Below, piece after piece: positions 1-6,059 of a DNA stretch of 7,332 nt. Each line of letters opens with the position of its first letter. Position 1 is the first letter of the stretch. A program made the translations under genes and the position numbers. Location: positions 1 through 7,332 of the forward strand of contig CAKROP010000100.1 of NCBI GenBank assembly GCA_934373375.1, read 5' to 3'. The notes beneath the pieces were generated by a model. The model was not told where the DNA came from, made no database searches, and worked only from the letters and a program-made list of their open reading frames with translations. The stretch is from an uncultured Anaerosacchariphilus sp. (lineage in GTDB: Bacteria; Bacillota; Clostridia; Lachnospirales; Lachnospiraceae).

Positions 1-663
1 GAATTTATTGAATTTATGGTAGAGTCGGACGTGCTGAAGTTCGGCGAGTTTACGTTGAAGAGCGGCAGAAAGTCCCCGTTTTTTATGAACGCGGGCGCTT
101 ATGTGACCGGCTCCCAGTTAAAACGGCTGGGCCAGTATTACGCGAAGGCCATCCATGACAAGTACGGCGACGACTTCGACGTGCTGTTCGGACCGGCCTA
201 TAAGGGAATTCCTTTAAGCGTGGTTACCGCCATTGCCTACAGCGATCTGTACGGCAAAGAGGTCCGCTACTGCTCAGACCGGAAGGAAGAGAAGGATCAC
301 GGCGCGGACAAGGGAAGCTTTCTGGGAAGTAAGCTGAAGGACGGCGACCGTGTCGTCATGATCGAGGACGTAACTACCTCAGGCAAATCCATGGAGGAGA
401 CCGTACCGAAGGTAAAGGGTGCGGCTGACGTGGAGATCGTGGGCCTGATGGTATCTCTGGACCGCATGGAGGTCGGCAAGGGCGGCGTGAAATGCGCCCT
501 GGACGAGGTAAAGGATCTGTACGGCTTTGAGACCAACGCCATCGTTACCATGGCGGACGTGGTAGAGCACCTCTACAACCGTCCCTGCCAGGGCAGAGTT
601 CTCATTGATGACACGTGTAAGGCAGCAATCGACGCATATTATGAACAGTACGGCGCAAAATAA
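1..663 (+). CDS. pyrE: Orotate phosphoribosyltransferase, 5'-truncated by the window edge
   Basis: PyrE transfers the phosphoribosyl group of PRPP to orotate to give orotidine 5'-monophosphate, the fifth step of cytoplasmic UMP synthesis. The frame is already open at base 1 (it reads EFIEF before the first in-window ATG at 16). That ATG falls inside the conserved N-terminal helix leading to LKFGEFTLKSGRKSPFF, so the true start is upstream and the feature is partial. Visible family marks are FGPAYKGIPL (from about 187), the flexible catalytic loop DRKEEKDHG (from 277), and the PRPP-binding motif VVMIEDVTTSGKS (352-390), whose two acidic residues are the E-D pair. The C-terminus is intact and ends YEQYGAK. 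It is followed after 12 nt by a small membrane ORF with its own strong ribosome binding site. The family call is secure; only the missing N-terminus is uncertain. Confidence 0.97.
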   Translation, partial: EFIEFMVESDVLKFGEFTLKSGRKSPFFMNAGAYVTGSQLKRLGQYYAKAIHDKYGDDFDVLFGPAYKGIPLSVVTAIAYSDLYGKEVRYCSDRKEEKDHGADKGSFLGSKLKDGDRVVMIEDVTTSGKSMEETVPKVKGAADVEIVGLMVSLDRMEVGKGGVKCALDEVKDLYGFETNAIVTMADVVEHLYNRPCQGRVLIDDTCKAAIDAYYEQYGAK

Positions 664-675
664 GGAGGCAATCGC

Positions 676-828
676 ATGAACGAAAAAGCATATAAGACCA
701 TGACTCAGACCGGTGCAGGCTCCATTGCCATCGGCATTATCATGCTGGTAACCGGTATCGTAACAGGAATCCTCTGCATCGTCAACGGCGCAAGACTTCT
801 GAAGAATAAGTCAGATCTCATGTTTTAG
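676..828 (+). CDS. Small single-pass membrane protein, 50 residues, function unknown
   Basis: An ATG at 676 opens a 50-codon frame ending in TAG at 826-828. It is preceded by a full AAGGAGG Shine-Dalgarno (662-668) that overlaps the end of pyrE with a 7-nt spacer, so translation is very plausible. The protein has a short polar N-terminus (MNEKAYKTMTQ), one hydrophobic segment at about residues 13-37 rich in Gly and Ile, and a basic tail (ARLLKNK). This suggests a single membrane helix, perhaps with a cytoplasmic basic C-terminus. The Gly-spaced helix face (GAGSIAIG, TGIVTG) could support helix packing. I recognise no named family. It sits between pyrE and a VanZ-like gene and probably shares their transcript. 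Automated calls often miss frames this short. The function is unknown and I infer only membrane location. Confidence 0.75.
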   Translation: MNEKAYKTMTQTGAGSIAIGIIMLVTGIVTGILCIVNGARLLKNKSDLMF

Positions 829-845
829 GACGGATACGGGGCAGA

Positions 846-1322
846 ATGAAAAAGAGAGATTCCAGAGACAGACTGAGGCAGGGAGGGCGCGTACTGCTGT
901 TGATTTATCTGGCGTGCGTCGTCTATTTTATGTTTTTTTCAGAGGCCTATGGAAGAACCGATATCAGTCCGGATTACCGGTATAATCTGGTGCTGTTTCG
1001 GGAGATCCGGCGTTTCTGGCAGCACCGGGACATCCTGGGGACGTCCGCGATGCTGATCAATATTGTGGGAAATGTAGCCATGGTGATTCCTTTCGGATTC
1101 GCCGTGCCGCTGCTTTTTCCGTCTGCGCGGAGACCGGAGCGCACCATCATCCTGGCATTTCTGGCAAGCCTTCTGGCAGAAACCCTTCAGTTAATCCTGC
1201 GGGTAGGCTGCTTCGACGTGGACGATCTGTTGCTGAATACCATGGGGGGAGCCATCGGCTACCTGTTGTTTGCATGGTTCTGGCATATGTGGAGAAAGAA
1301 AAATGGCGAGAAGAAGTTATAA
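846..1322 (+). CDS. VanZ-like family membrane protein
   Basis: A 158-residue protein with four predicted membrane segments (about residues 15-33, 69-91, 100-118 and 127-147). The layout and motifs are those of the VanZ-like family: YNLVLFREIRRFW after the first helix, NIVGNVAMVIPFGFAVP in the second, AETLQL at the end of the third, and FDVDDLLLNTMGGAIGY (123-139) leading into the fourth. VanZ itself gives low-level teicoplanin resistance in Tn1546. Most family members are chromosomal, lie outside van clusters and have no proven role, so resistance should not be assumed here; no vanHAX-type genes are nearby. The start at 846 has only a weak G-rich ribosome binding site (GGGG at about 838-841), 17 nt after the preceding small ORF. 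Its last 20 nt overlap the next gene, which suggests coupled translation. Confidence 0.9.
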   Translation: MKKRDSRDRLRQGGRVLLLIYLACVVYFMFFSEAYGRTDISPDYRYNLVLFREIRRFWQHRDILGTSAMLINIVGNVAMVIPFGFAVPLLFPSARRPERTIILAFLASLLAETLQLILRVGCFDVDDLLLNTMGGAIGYLLFAWFWHMWRKKNGEKKL

Positions 1323-1614
1323 ATTTACCGATAAAAAGCATACAAAACAGGGCCTTCTTTCAGTGGCCTGCGGAGGGACAGCGCTGATTCTGACGGCGGC
1401 GTCCCTGTCGCTTGCCTATCAGAGGTCAGGTCAGGCCGGAAGCATCGTGGGTCTCTTAGGAGTATTTGCCATGCTGGCAAGCGTCGTCGGATTCGTACTG
1501 GCGCTCCGGGGCTTTCAGGAGGAAGACGTCTATGTGATCTCTTCCCAGATCGGAGTGGTTGTGGACGGACTTCTGTTTATTCTGTGGGCGATGGTATGCG
1601 TGATAGGAATGTAG
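1303..1614 (+). CDS. DUF6142-like small membrane protein
   Basis: I place the start at the ATG at 1303 rather than the in-frame ATG at 1270, because GGAGAAAG (1291-1298) is positioned as a ribosome binding site only for the later one and the protein then begins with the typical basic MARRSYKFTDKKH. The product is 103 residues: a basic N-terminus, three hydrophobic segments (about 17-38, 46-67 and 82-102), and the conserved-looking loop FQEEDVY at 71-77 between helices two and three. This pattern resembles the DUF6142 family of Lachnospiraceae, recalled from memory and not searched. The function is unknown. It overlaps the VanZ-like gene by 20 nt, and its stop codon (TAG, 1612-1614) is embedded in the ribosome binding site of the next gene, so all three are probably translated from one message. 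Confidence 0.8.
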   Translation: MARRSYKFTDKKHTKQGLLSVACGGTALILTAASLSLAYQRSGQAGSIVGLLGVFAMLASVVGFVLALRGFQEEDVYVISSQIGVVVDGLLFILWAMVCVIGM

Positions 1615-1625
1615 GAGGAGTATAG

Positions 1626-3677
1626 ATGGCAATGGAAGAAATCAGAGAGCGCTATGAGCTTGCGATGGAGCGGATACGGGCAATGAAGCAGGAAAAGACC
1701 GTGTCGGCTCCATTTTACGCATATTTTCAGAAAATGGCGGATTTTATATTGGAAATGGACGCGTACCGGGCGAGTGTGGAGAAGGGAGAGCCGGAACGGC
1801 TGAGCCTGGCTGAGCTACAGGAGCAGAACCGGCGGCTGTACGGCGATGTGGCAGGCGGGTCTTACAGGGAAAGCTATGCCAATCCGTCGGGAGCAGTGGA
1901 AAAGCTTGGCGAGGGTTACGGACAGCTTCTCAGCTTTGTATACACGGAGCTGCGCGGCATGATCATCTGGGCGGTGGAAGGCCGTCTAACCGATATGACA
2001 GTCACCGCCGAGCTTTTTATCGAGCTGTACAACGCCTTTGAGGAAGATACGCCGTCCGTGGAGAAGCTGAAAGAAATCCTCTACTGGCATATGAGTGATT
2101 ACTGCGACGTATTTATCCCGGATCGGATTCGGGAGCAGCTGGATCCGTCTCTGGATTTCGCGGCGAAGCTTATCCGCGGGGCAGATCTCAGTGATCCGCG
2201 TTATCTGTACCGTTTCGGCGAGTACATTACGGAAAATGAGCTGGGCGTCAGCCGCTTTCTGGCCGGACTGTCCCAGAGCGAGATCGACGCCATGGCGTCC
2301 ACCTTTACCGAAGGCTATCGGATGGGCTTCGTGGCGGCAGGGATCGATCTGAGTAAAAAGAAGACGGTCAATATCCGCTATGCCCTGGGCTTTGAGCGGG
2401 TGATAAGGGCAGCCATCAGCCAGTTTGAGGCTATGGGCCTGAAAAGCATCATTTACCGGGAAGCCCGTCACAGTATCAACCGGCGTCCCCAGGGAAGCCC
2501 GGGCTATGTGAGCTCTAAGCCGTCCAAGCAGTATGAGTTTGATCACCGGGAGGACATGGCCCTTTATCTGGATAAGAAGCTGAACGAGCGGCGTTTAAGT
2601 GTGCTGCACAGCGCCTACGAGGAGTATAAGGAGCTGGCGGCAGTCCATGCGGGACCTGCAGTCATGGAGATCTTCGGTGAGCATCCGTTTATGCCCGAGA
2701 GCTGTCCGGCGGCCCTGCATCTGGACGCAAAGCAGCAGGAACTGATGGTAGCGTACAACAGCGAGGCAGGTCAGCTGGTGAACCGTTACATCCCCGGCGA
2801 CCAGCGCAGCTTTACAATTATCGCCTGGCCCATTCCGGAGATTGGCGACAATTACGAAGAGATTTTCCGGGAAATTGTGAAGATCAACAACCTGGATTAT
2901 CACCTGTATCAGGGCATCCAGCAGAAGCTCATCGACGCCCTGGACCAGGGCGAGTACGTCTATGTGAAGGGCGCGGGGGCGAACCGGACGGAGATGTATG
3001 TGCAGCTGTGGCAGCCGGAGAATCCGGCGAAGGAGGCCATCTTCGAGAACTGCGTGGCCGATGTGAATATCCCGGTGGGCGAGGTGTTTACCTCTCCGAA
3101 GCTGACCGGTACCCACGGTACGCTCCATGTGAGCCAGGTTTACCTGAATGAACTGAAATATATGGATTTGGAAATCCGTTTTGAAGATGGAAAAATCACG
3201 TCCTACAGCTGTAAGAACTTCGACGATGAGGCCGAAAATCAGAAGTTCCTGAAAGCGAATGTACTCTTTAACCATGAGACCCTGCCTCTGGGCGAATTTG
3301 CCATCGGCACCAACACCACGGCCTATATGGTGGCGAAGCGGTATGATATCGGCGCGAAGCTTCCGATTCTGATTGCCGAGAAGATGGGTCCCCATTTCGC
3401 AGTGGGCGACACCTGCTATTCATGGTCCGAGGACAATCCGGTGTACAATCCCGACGGCAAGGAGATCATTGCCCGGGATAACGAGTGCTCCCTGCTTCGG
3501 AAGACCGATGTATCCAAGGCCTATTTCAACTGTCATACGGATATTACGATTCCCTATGACGAGCTGGATTGCATCCGGGTGGTAAGACCGGACGGAAGCA
3601 GAATTCCGCTGATTGAGAAGGGAAGGTTTGTGCTGCCGGGAACCGAAGAGCTGAATAAGCCGTTTGACGAGATGTAG
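1626..3677 (+). CDS. M29-like (aminopeptidase T family) metallopeptidase with long N-terminal extension
   Basis: A 683-residue soluble protein with no signal peptide. AGGAGG (1613-1618) sits 7 nt before the ATG at 1626. The C-terminal part, from roughly residue 390, matches the M29 (aminopeptidase T / PepS) pattern: IIAWPIPEIGDNYEEIF (from about 399), a GAGANRTEMYVQL strand, NIPVGEVFTSP, LGEFAIGTN, MGPHFAVGDTCY and HTDITIPYDEL. Candidate metal ligands occur in the family order: E486, E557, H590, Y598, H637 and D639. An active dimetal aminopeptidase is therefore plausible, which would release N-terminal amino acids from peptides in the cytoplasm. M29 enzymes are usually about 410 residues. This one has some 235 more before the first ligand, mostly helical (for example EIRERYELAMERIRAMKQEK near the start), with no domain I recognise. 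The segment between Y598 and H637 also looks longer than usual. Substrate and physiological role are unknown. It is the last gene before the purine promoter. Confidence 0.8.
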   Translation: MAMEEIRERYELAMERIRAMKQEKTVSAPFYAYFQKMADFILEMDAYRASVEKGEPERLSLAELQEQNRRLYGDVAGGSYRESYANPSGAVEKLGEGYGQLLSFVYTELRGMIIWAVEGRLTDMTVTAELFIELYNAFEEDTPSVEKLKEILYWHMSDYCDVFIPDRIREQLDPSLDFAAKLIRGADLSDPRYLYRFGEYITENELGVSRFLAGLSQSEIDAMASTFTEGYRMGFVAAGIDLSKKKTVNIRYALGFERVIRAAISQFEAMGLKSIIYREARHSINRRPQGSPGYVSSKPSKQYEFDHREDMALYLDKKLNERRLSVLHSAYEEYKELAAVHAGPAVMEIFGEHPFMPESCPAALHLDAKQQELMVAYNSEAGQLVNRYIPGDQRSFTIIAWPIPEIGDNYEEIFREIVKINNLDYHLYQGIQQKLIDALDQGEYVYVKGAGANRTEMYVQLWQPENPAKEAIFENCVADVNIPVGEVFTSPKLTGTHGTLHVSQVYLNELKYMDLEIRFEDGKITSYSCKNFDDEAENQKFLKANVLFNHETLPLGEFAIGTNTTAYMVAKRYDIGAKLPILIAEKMGPHFAVGDTCYSWSEDNPVYNPDGKEIIARDNECSLLRKTDVSKAYFNCHTDITIPYDELDCIRVVRPDGSRIPLIEKGRFVLPGTEELNKPFDEM

Positions 3678-3718
3678 AAAAGAAATAAGCAGTTTCGAAA
3701 TTTTGTATGTTTTAGGTG

Positions 3719-3747
3719 TTGACAGAGAGTGTGATACCCTGTAAACT
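3719..3747 (+). promoter_or_regulatory. Sigma-A promoter for the purine operon
   Basis: TTGACA (3719-3724) is a perfect -35 hexamer. It is followed by a 17-bp spacer and TAAACT (3742-3747), which matches the -10 consensus TATAAT at four of six positions. An A/T-rich stretch lies upstream (3678-3718). This would start transcription near 3754 and give a leader of about 128 nt before purE. It is the only strong promoter-like sequence seen in the window and sits in the only long gap. An 8-bp palindrome TTTCGAAA (3693-3700) lies upstream of the -35. It could be an operator half-site but matches no operator I can name with confidence. Confidence 0.75.
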
Positions 3748-3772
3748 GGATTTATAAGTAAAACAAAAAGAA

Positions 3773-3800
3773 AATTAGCTATTTATTAGAAAAACTAATT
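3773..3800 (+). other. Two competing A/T-rich stems in the purE leader
   Basis: CTAATT (3795-3800) can pair with AATTAG (3773-3778) across a 16-nt loop. Its first five bases can instead pair with ATTAG (3785-3789) across an AAAAA loop. The two stems exclude each other. Both consist mainly of A-T pairs and would be weak, so this may be chance in an A/T-rich leader. No run of T follows, so it is not an intrinsic terminator. Confidence 0.3.
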
Positions 3801-3824
3801 AATACTTATTGAAAACAAAGTACC

Positions 3825-3856
3825 GTTCAGCCGGAAAGTTATTTCCTGCTAGGAAC
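3825..3856 (+). promoter_or_regulatory. Imperfect 12-bp hairpin in the purE 5' leader
   Basis: The arms pair as GTTC (3825-3828) with GAAC (3853-3856), AGC (3829-3831) with GCT (3848-3850), and GGAAA (3833-3837) with TTTCC (3842-3846), closing on a GTTA loop. There is one C/T mismatch and a 2-nt AG bulge on the 3' side. A rival hairpin TTCCT/AGGAA (3843-3847 with 3851-3855, GCT loop) uses the same central bases, so two exclusive folds are possible. It lies 11 nt before the purE ribosome binding site and is not followed by a T tract. It could act on translation or mRNA stability. I do not recognise the conserved core of the purine, PRPP or ZTP riboswitches. Confidence 0.5.
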
Positions 3857-3863
3857 AGAAGAA

Positions 3864-3876
3864 CGAAGGAGGTTCG
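3864..3876 (+). promoter_or_regulatory. purE ribosome binding site inside a small inverted repeat
   Basis: GGAGG (3868-3872) lies 9 nt before the purE ATG and is exactly bracketed by CGAA (3864-3867) and TTCG (3873-3876), which can pair to leave the Shine-Dalgarno as the loop. GAAC/GTTC (3861-3864 with 3872-3875) is an overlapping alternative. A 4-bp stem is weak, so the pairing is suggestive only. The ribosome binding site itself is strong and fixes the purE start. Confidence 0.6.
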
Positions 3877-3881
3877 CAGTT

Positions 3882-4382
3882 ATGGCTAAGGTAGGTATTG
3901 TGATGGGCAGCGATTCCGATATGCCGATCATGAAGAAGGCGGCGGATGTGCTGGAGCAGCTTGGCGTGGAGTTTGAGATGACTATTATCTCAGCGCACCG
4001 GGAGCCGGATGTATTTTTTGAGTATGCGAAGAGTGCGGAGGAGAAGGGCTTCAAGGTGATCATTGCGGGCGCAGGTATGGCAGCCCATCTTCCGGGCATG
4101 TGCGCGGCAATTTTCCCGATGCCGGTCATCGGTATTCCCATGCACACCACATCCCTGGGCGGCAGAGATTCCCTGTACTCCATCGTACAGATGCCTTCCG
4201 GCATCCCGGTAGCGACGGTGGCTATCAACGGCGGCGTGAACGCAGGCCTGTTGGCTGCGAAGATTCTGGCAACTTCAGATCCGGAGCTGCTGGCGAGACT
4301 GAAAGCCTACTCCGAGGACCTGAAGCAGCAGGTTGAGAAGAAGGATGCGCGGCTTCAGGAAGTTGGATATAAAAATTATTAA
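3882..4382 (+). CDS. purE: N5-carboxyaminoimidazole ribonucleotide mutase (PurE, class I-like)
   Basis: PurE converts N5-carboxyaminoimidazole ribonucleotide to CAIR, step 6 of IMP synthesis; class I enzymes normally receive N5-CAIR from PurK. The 166-residue length is normal. Motifs seen are the nucleotide-phosphate loop MGSDSDMP (8-15), SAHREP (37-42) with the catalytic-type H39, GAGMAAHLPGM (63-73) with H69, and the tail LYSIVQMPSGIPVATVAINGG. AAHLPGM and SIVQMP favour class I over the animal-type class II (direct AIR carboxylase). The usual GAGGAAHLPGM carries Met at residue 66 in place of the second Gly. The start is fixed by GGAGG 9 nt upstream. It is the first gene of the purine operon, and no purK follows it in the window, so the N5-CAIR source must lie elsewhere or the enzyme must work differently. 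Class assignment is from motifs only. Confidence 0.96.
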   Translation: MAKVGIVMGSDSDMPIMKKAADVLEQLGVEFEMTIISAHREPDVFFEYAKSAEEKGFKVIIAGAGMAAHLPGMCAAIFPMPVIGIPMHTTSLGGRDSLYSIVQMPSGIPVATVAINGGVNAGLLAAKILATSDPELLARLKAYSEDLKQQVEKKDARLQEVGYKNY

Positions 4383-4390
4383 GTAGATTC

Positions 4391-4421
4391 GCACTAGGCT
4401 CGAAAACACCTCGCCAAGTGC
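4391..4421 (+). other. Hairpin between purE and purM
   Basis: GCACT-A-GGC (4391-4399) pairs with GCC-A-AGTGC (4413-4421), giving 8 bp with one A/A mismatch and a 13-nt loop. It occupies the middle of the 61-nt purE-purM spacer, which is long compared with the other junctions in this operon. No T run follows (TCATACTAGG comes next), so it does not look like an intrinsic terminator. It could be an mRNA processing or stabilising element that sets the purE to purM ratio. The AGGAGG for purM starts 8 nt after the stem. Confidence 0.5.
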
Positions 4422-4443
4422 TCATACTAGGAGGAAATGAAAA

Positions 4444-5469
4444 ATGGATTACAAGAACGCAGGCGTAGATATTGAAGCAGGTTACAAGTCTGTAGAACTG
4501 ATGAAGGAGCATATCAAGCGGACCATGCGTCCCGAAGTGCTGACCGGTATCGGCGGCTTCTCCGGCGCATTTTCCATGGAAGCATTCAAAAATATGGAGC
4601 AGCCGACGCTGGTGTCCGGCACCGACGGCGTGGGAACCAAGCTGAAGCTGGCATTTCTTATGAACAAGCATGATACCGTCGGCATCGACTGCGTAGCTAT
4701 GTGTGTCAACGATATCGCCTGCGCAGGCGGAGAACCGCTGTTCTTCCTGGACTACATTGCCTGTGGCAAGAATGTTCCGGAGAAGATCGCGACCATCGTA
4801 AGCGGCGTAGCAGAGGGCTGCCGTCAGTCTAACGCAGCGCTTATCGGCGGTGAGACCGCTGAAATGCCGGGCTTCTATCCGGTGGACGAGTACGACCTGG
4901 CCGGCTTCGCGGTAGGCGTGGTAGATCAGAAGAATCTGATCACGGGCGCATCCATCAAACCGGGCGACGTACTGGTAGGTATGGCTTCCTCCGGCGTACA
5001 CAGCAACGGCTTTTCTCTGGTTCGAAAGGTATTCCCGATGAAGGAAGAGTTCCTGAATACTTACTTTGAGAGCCTGGGCAGAACCCTGGGCGAGACACTC
5101 ATCGAGCCGACCAAGATCTATGTGAAGGCTCTGCGCACCGTGAAAGAGGCCGGCGTGACCATCAAGGGCTGCAGCCACATCACAGGCGGCGGTTTCTACG
5201 AGAACGTACCGCGTATGCTGCCGGAGGGCGTGCGCGCCATGATTAAAAAGGACAGCTATGAGGTTCCGGCGATCTTCCACATGCTGCGTGAGGATGGCCG
5301 CATTGAGGAGCAGATGATGTACAATACCTTCAACATGGGTATCGGTATGGTGATGGCCGTAGATCCGGCTGACGTGGACAAGTGCGTAGCAGCAGTCCGT
5401 GAGTCCGGCGAGACTCCGTATATCCTGGGTGAAATCGCTGCGGGCGAAAAAGGAGTGACCTTATGCTAA
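4444..5469 (+). CDS. purM: Phosphoribosylformylglycinamidine cyclo-ligase (AIR synthetase)
   Basis: PurM uses ATP to close formylglycinamidine ribonucleotide (FGAM) into 5-aminoimidazole ribonucleotide (AIR), step 5 of purine synthesis, in the cytoplasm. At 341 residues it is full length. Family motifs appear in order: the N-terminal [27 protein letters not shown], the metal/ATP region [63 protein letters not shown], the [10 protein letters not shown] segment, and the C-terminal domain [19 protein letters not shown]. The start is set by AGGAGG (4429-4434) with a 9-nt spacer. An earlier ATG at 4437 is out of frame. Its product AIR is the precursor of the PurE substrate. The stop overlaps purN by 7 nt, so translation is likely coupled. 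Confidence 0.98.
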   Translation: MDYKNAGVDIEAGYKSVELMKEHIKRTMRPEVLTGIGGFSGAFSMEAFKNMEQPTLVSGTDGVGTKLKLAFLMNKHDTVGIDCVAMCVNDIACAGGEPLFFLDYIACGKNVPEKIATIVSGVAEGCRQSNAALIGGETAEMPGFYPVDEYDLAGFAVGVVDQKNLITGASIKPGDVLVGMASSGVHSNGFSLVRKVFPMKEEFLNTYFESLGRTLGETLIEPTKIYVKALRTVKEAGVTIKGCSHITGGGFYENVPRMLPEGVRAMIKKDSYEVPAIFHMLREDGRIEEQMMYNTFNMGIGMVMAVDPADVDKCVAAVRESGETPYILGEIAAGEKGVTLC

Positions 5470-6056
5470 AGGTAGCAGTACTGGTATCCGGCGGCGGCAC
5501 GAACCTGCAGGCCATTCTGGACGCCATCGATGAGGGGAAAATCCGGAACGCAGAAATTGTCTCCGTTATCAGCAATAATCCGAAAGCCTACGCTCTGGAG
5601 CGGGCAAAAAAGCACGGCGTTCCCGCAGTCTGCATTACCCGGAAGGAATGCGGCAGCACAGAAGCCTTCAATGCGGCGCTTCTGAAAGCTCTGCAGGACT
5701 GCGGAGCGGATCTGGTGGTTCTGGCAGGCTGCCTGGTGGTGATTCCGAAGGAAATCATCCGCGCGTACGAGGGACGCATCATCAACATCCATCCGTCCCT
5801 GATTCCGTCTTTTTGCGGCACCGGCTTCTATGGCCTGAAGGTGCATGAGGAGGCTCTGAAGCGGGGCGTCAAGGTGACGGGCGCGACGGTACATATCGTA
5901 GACGAGGGAACCGACACAGGCCCCATCCTTTTACAGAAGGCCGTGGAGGTAAAAGAAGGAGATACACCGGAGATTCTGCAGCGGCGTGTCATGGAAGAGG
6001 CGGAGTGGATTCTGCTGCCGAAGGCTATCGACATGCTTGCCAATAAGGAGGTATAA
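5463..6056 (+). CDS. purN: Phosphoribosylglycinamide formyltransferase (GAR transformylase, 10-formyl-THF dependent)
   Basis: PurN transfers a formyl group from 10-formyltetrahydrofolate to GAR to give FGAR, step 3 of purine synthesis. The 197-residue length fits the family. It shows the N-terminal nucleotide-binding segment [31 protein letters not shown], the catalytic [10 protein letters not shown] with N108 and H110, and [16 protein letters not shown] with H144 and D151. N108, H110 and D151 correspond to the Asn-His-Asp catalytic set of the E. coli enzyme by motif alignment. The SFCGTGFYG loop replaces the more common FPG-type loop and looks like a clostridial variant. The start ATG lies within the end of purM, with AGGAG (5451-5455) 7 nt upstream inside purM. 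It makes the substrate chain between PurD and the later FGAM-forming step, whose gene is not in the window. Confidence 0.97.
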   Translation: MLKVAVLVSGGGTNLQAILDAIDEGKIRNAEIVSVISNNPKAYALERAKKHGVPAVCITRKECGSTEAFNAALLKALQDCGADLVVLAGCLVVIPKEIIRAYEGRIINIHPSLIPSFCGTGFYGLKVHEEALKRGVKVTGATVHIVDEGTDTGPILLQKAVEVKEGDTPEILQRRVMEEAEWILLPKAIDMLANKEV

Positions 6057-6059
6057 CCT

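Noticed and set aside
1270..1302. An upstream in-frame ATG that would add 11 residues to the DUF6142-like protein
   Set aside because: The added peptide MHGSGICGERK is just the VanZ C-terminus read in another frame, and the ribosome binding site is placed for the ATG at 1303.
846..1322. Glycopeptide resistance determinant
   Set aside because: VanZ-like similarity alone does not imply resistance, and no vanHAX, vanRS or transposon sequence is nearby.
2595..3395. A 266-codon minus-strand frame inside the M29-like gene
   Set aside because: The + strand frame has conserved peptidase motifs and a ribosome binding site, and the antisense product has no recognisable domain.
3678..3718. A possible terminator after the peptidase gene
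   Set aside because: The region is A/T-rich but has only the short palindrome TTTCGAAA and no GC stem followed by a T run.
3754..3881. A purine, PRPP (ykkC-type) or ZTP riboswitch in the purE leader
   Set aside because: GCTAGG at 3848-3853 recalls part of ykkC, but the remaining conserved core is absent, and no three-way-junction purine aptamer or ZTP core could be read.
4225..5280. A 351-codon open frame on the minus strand opposite purE and purM
   Set aside because: It lies antisense to two unmistakable pur genes. Its product is low-complexity, His/Ala/Arg-rich and lacks any family motif, so it is a shadow of codon bias.
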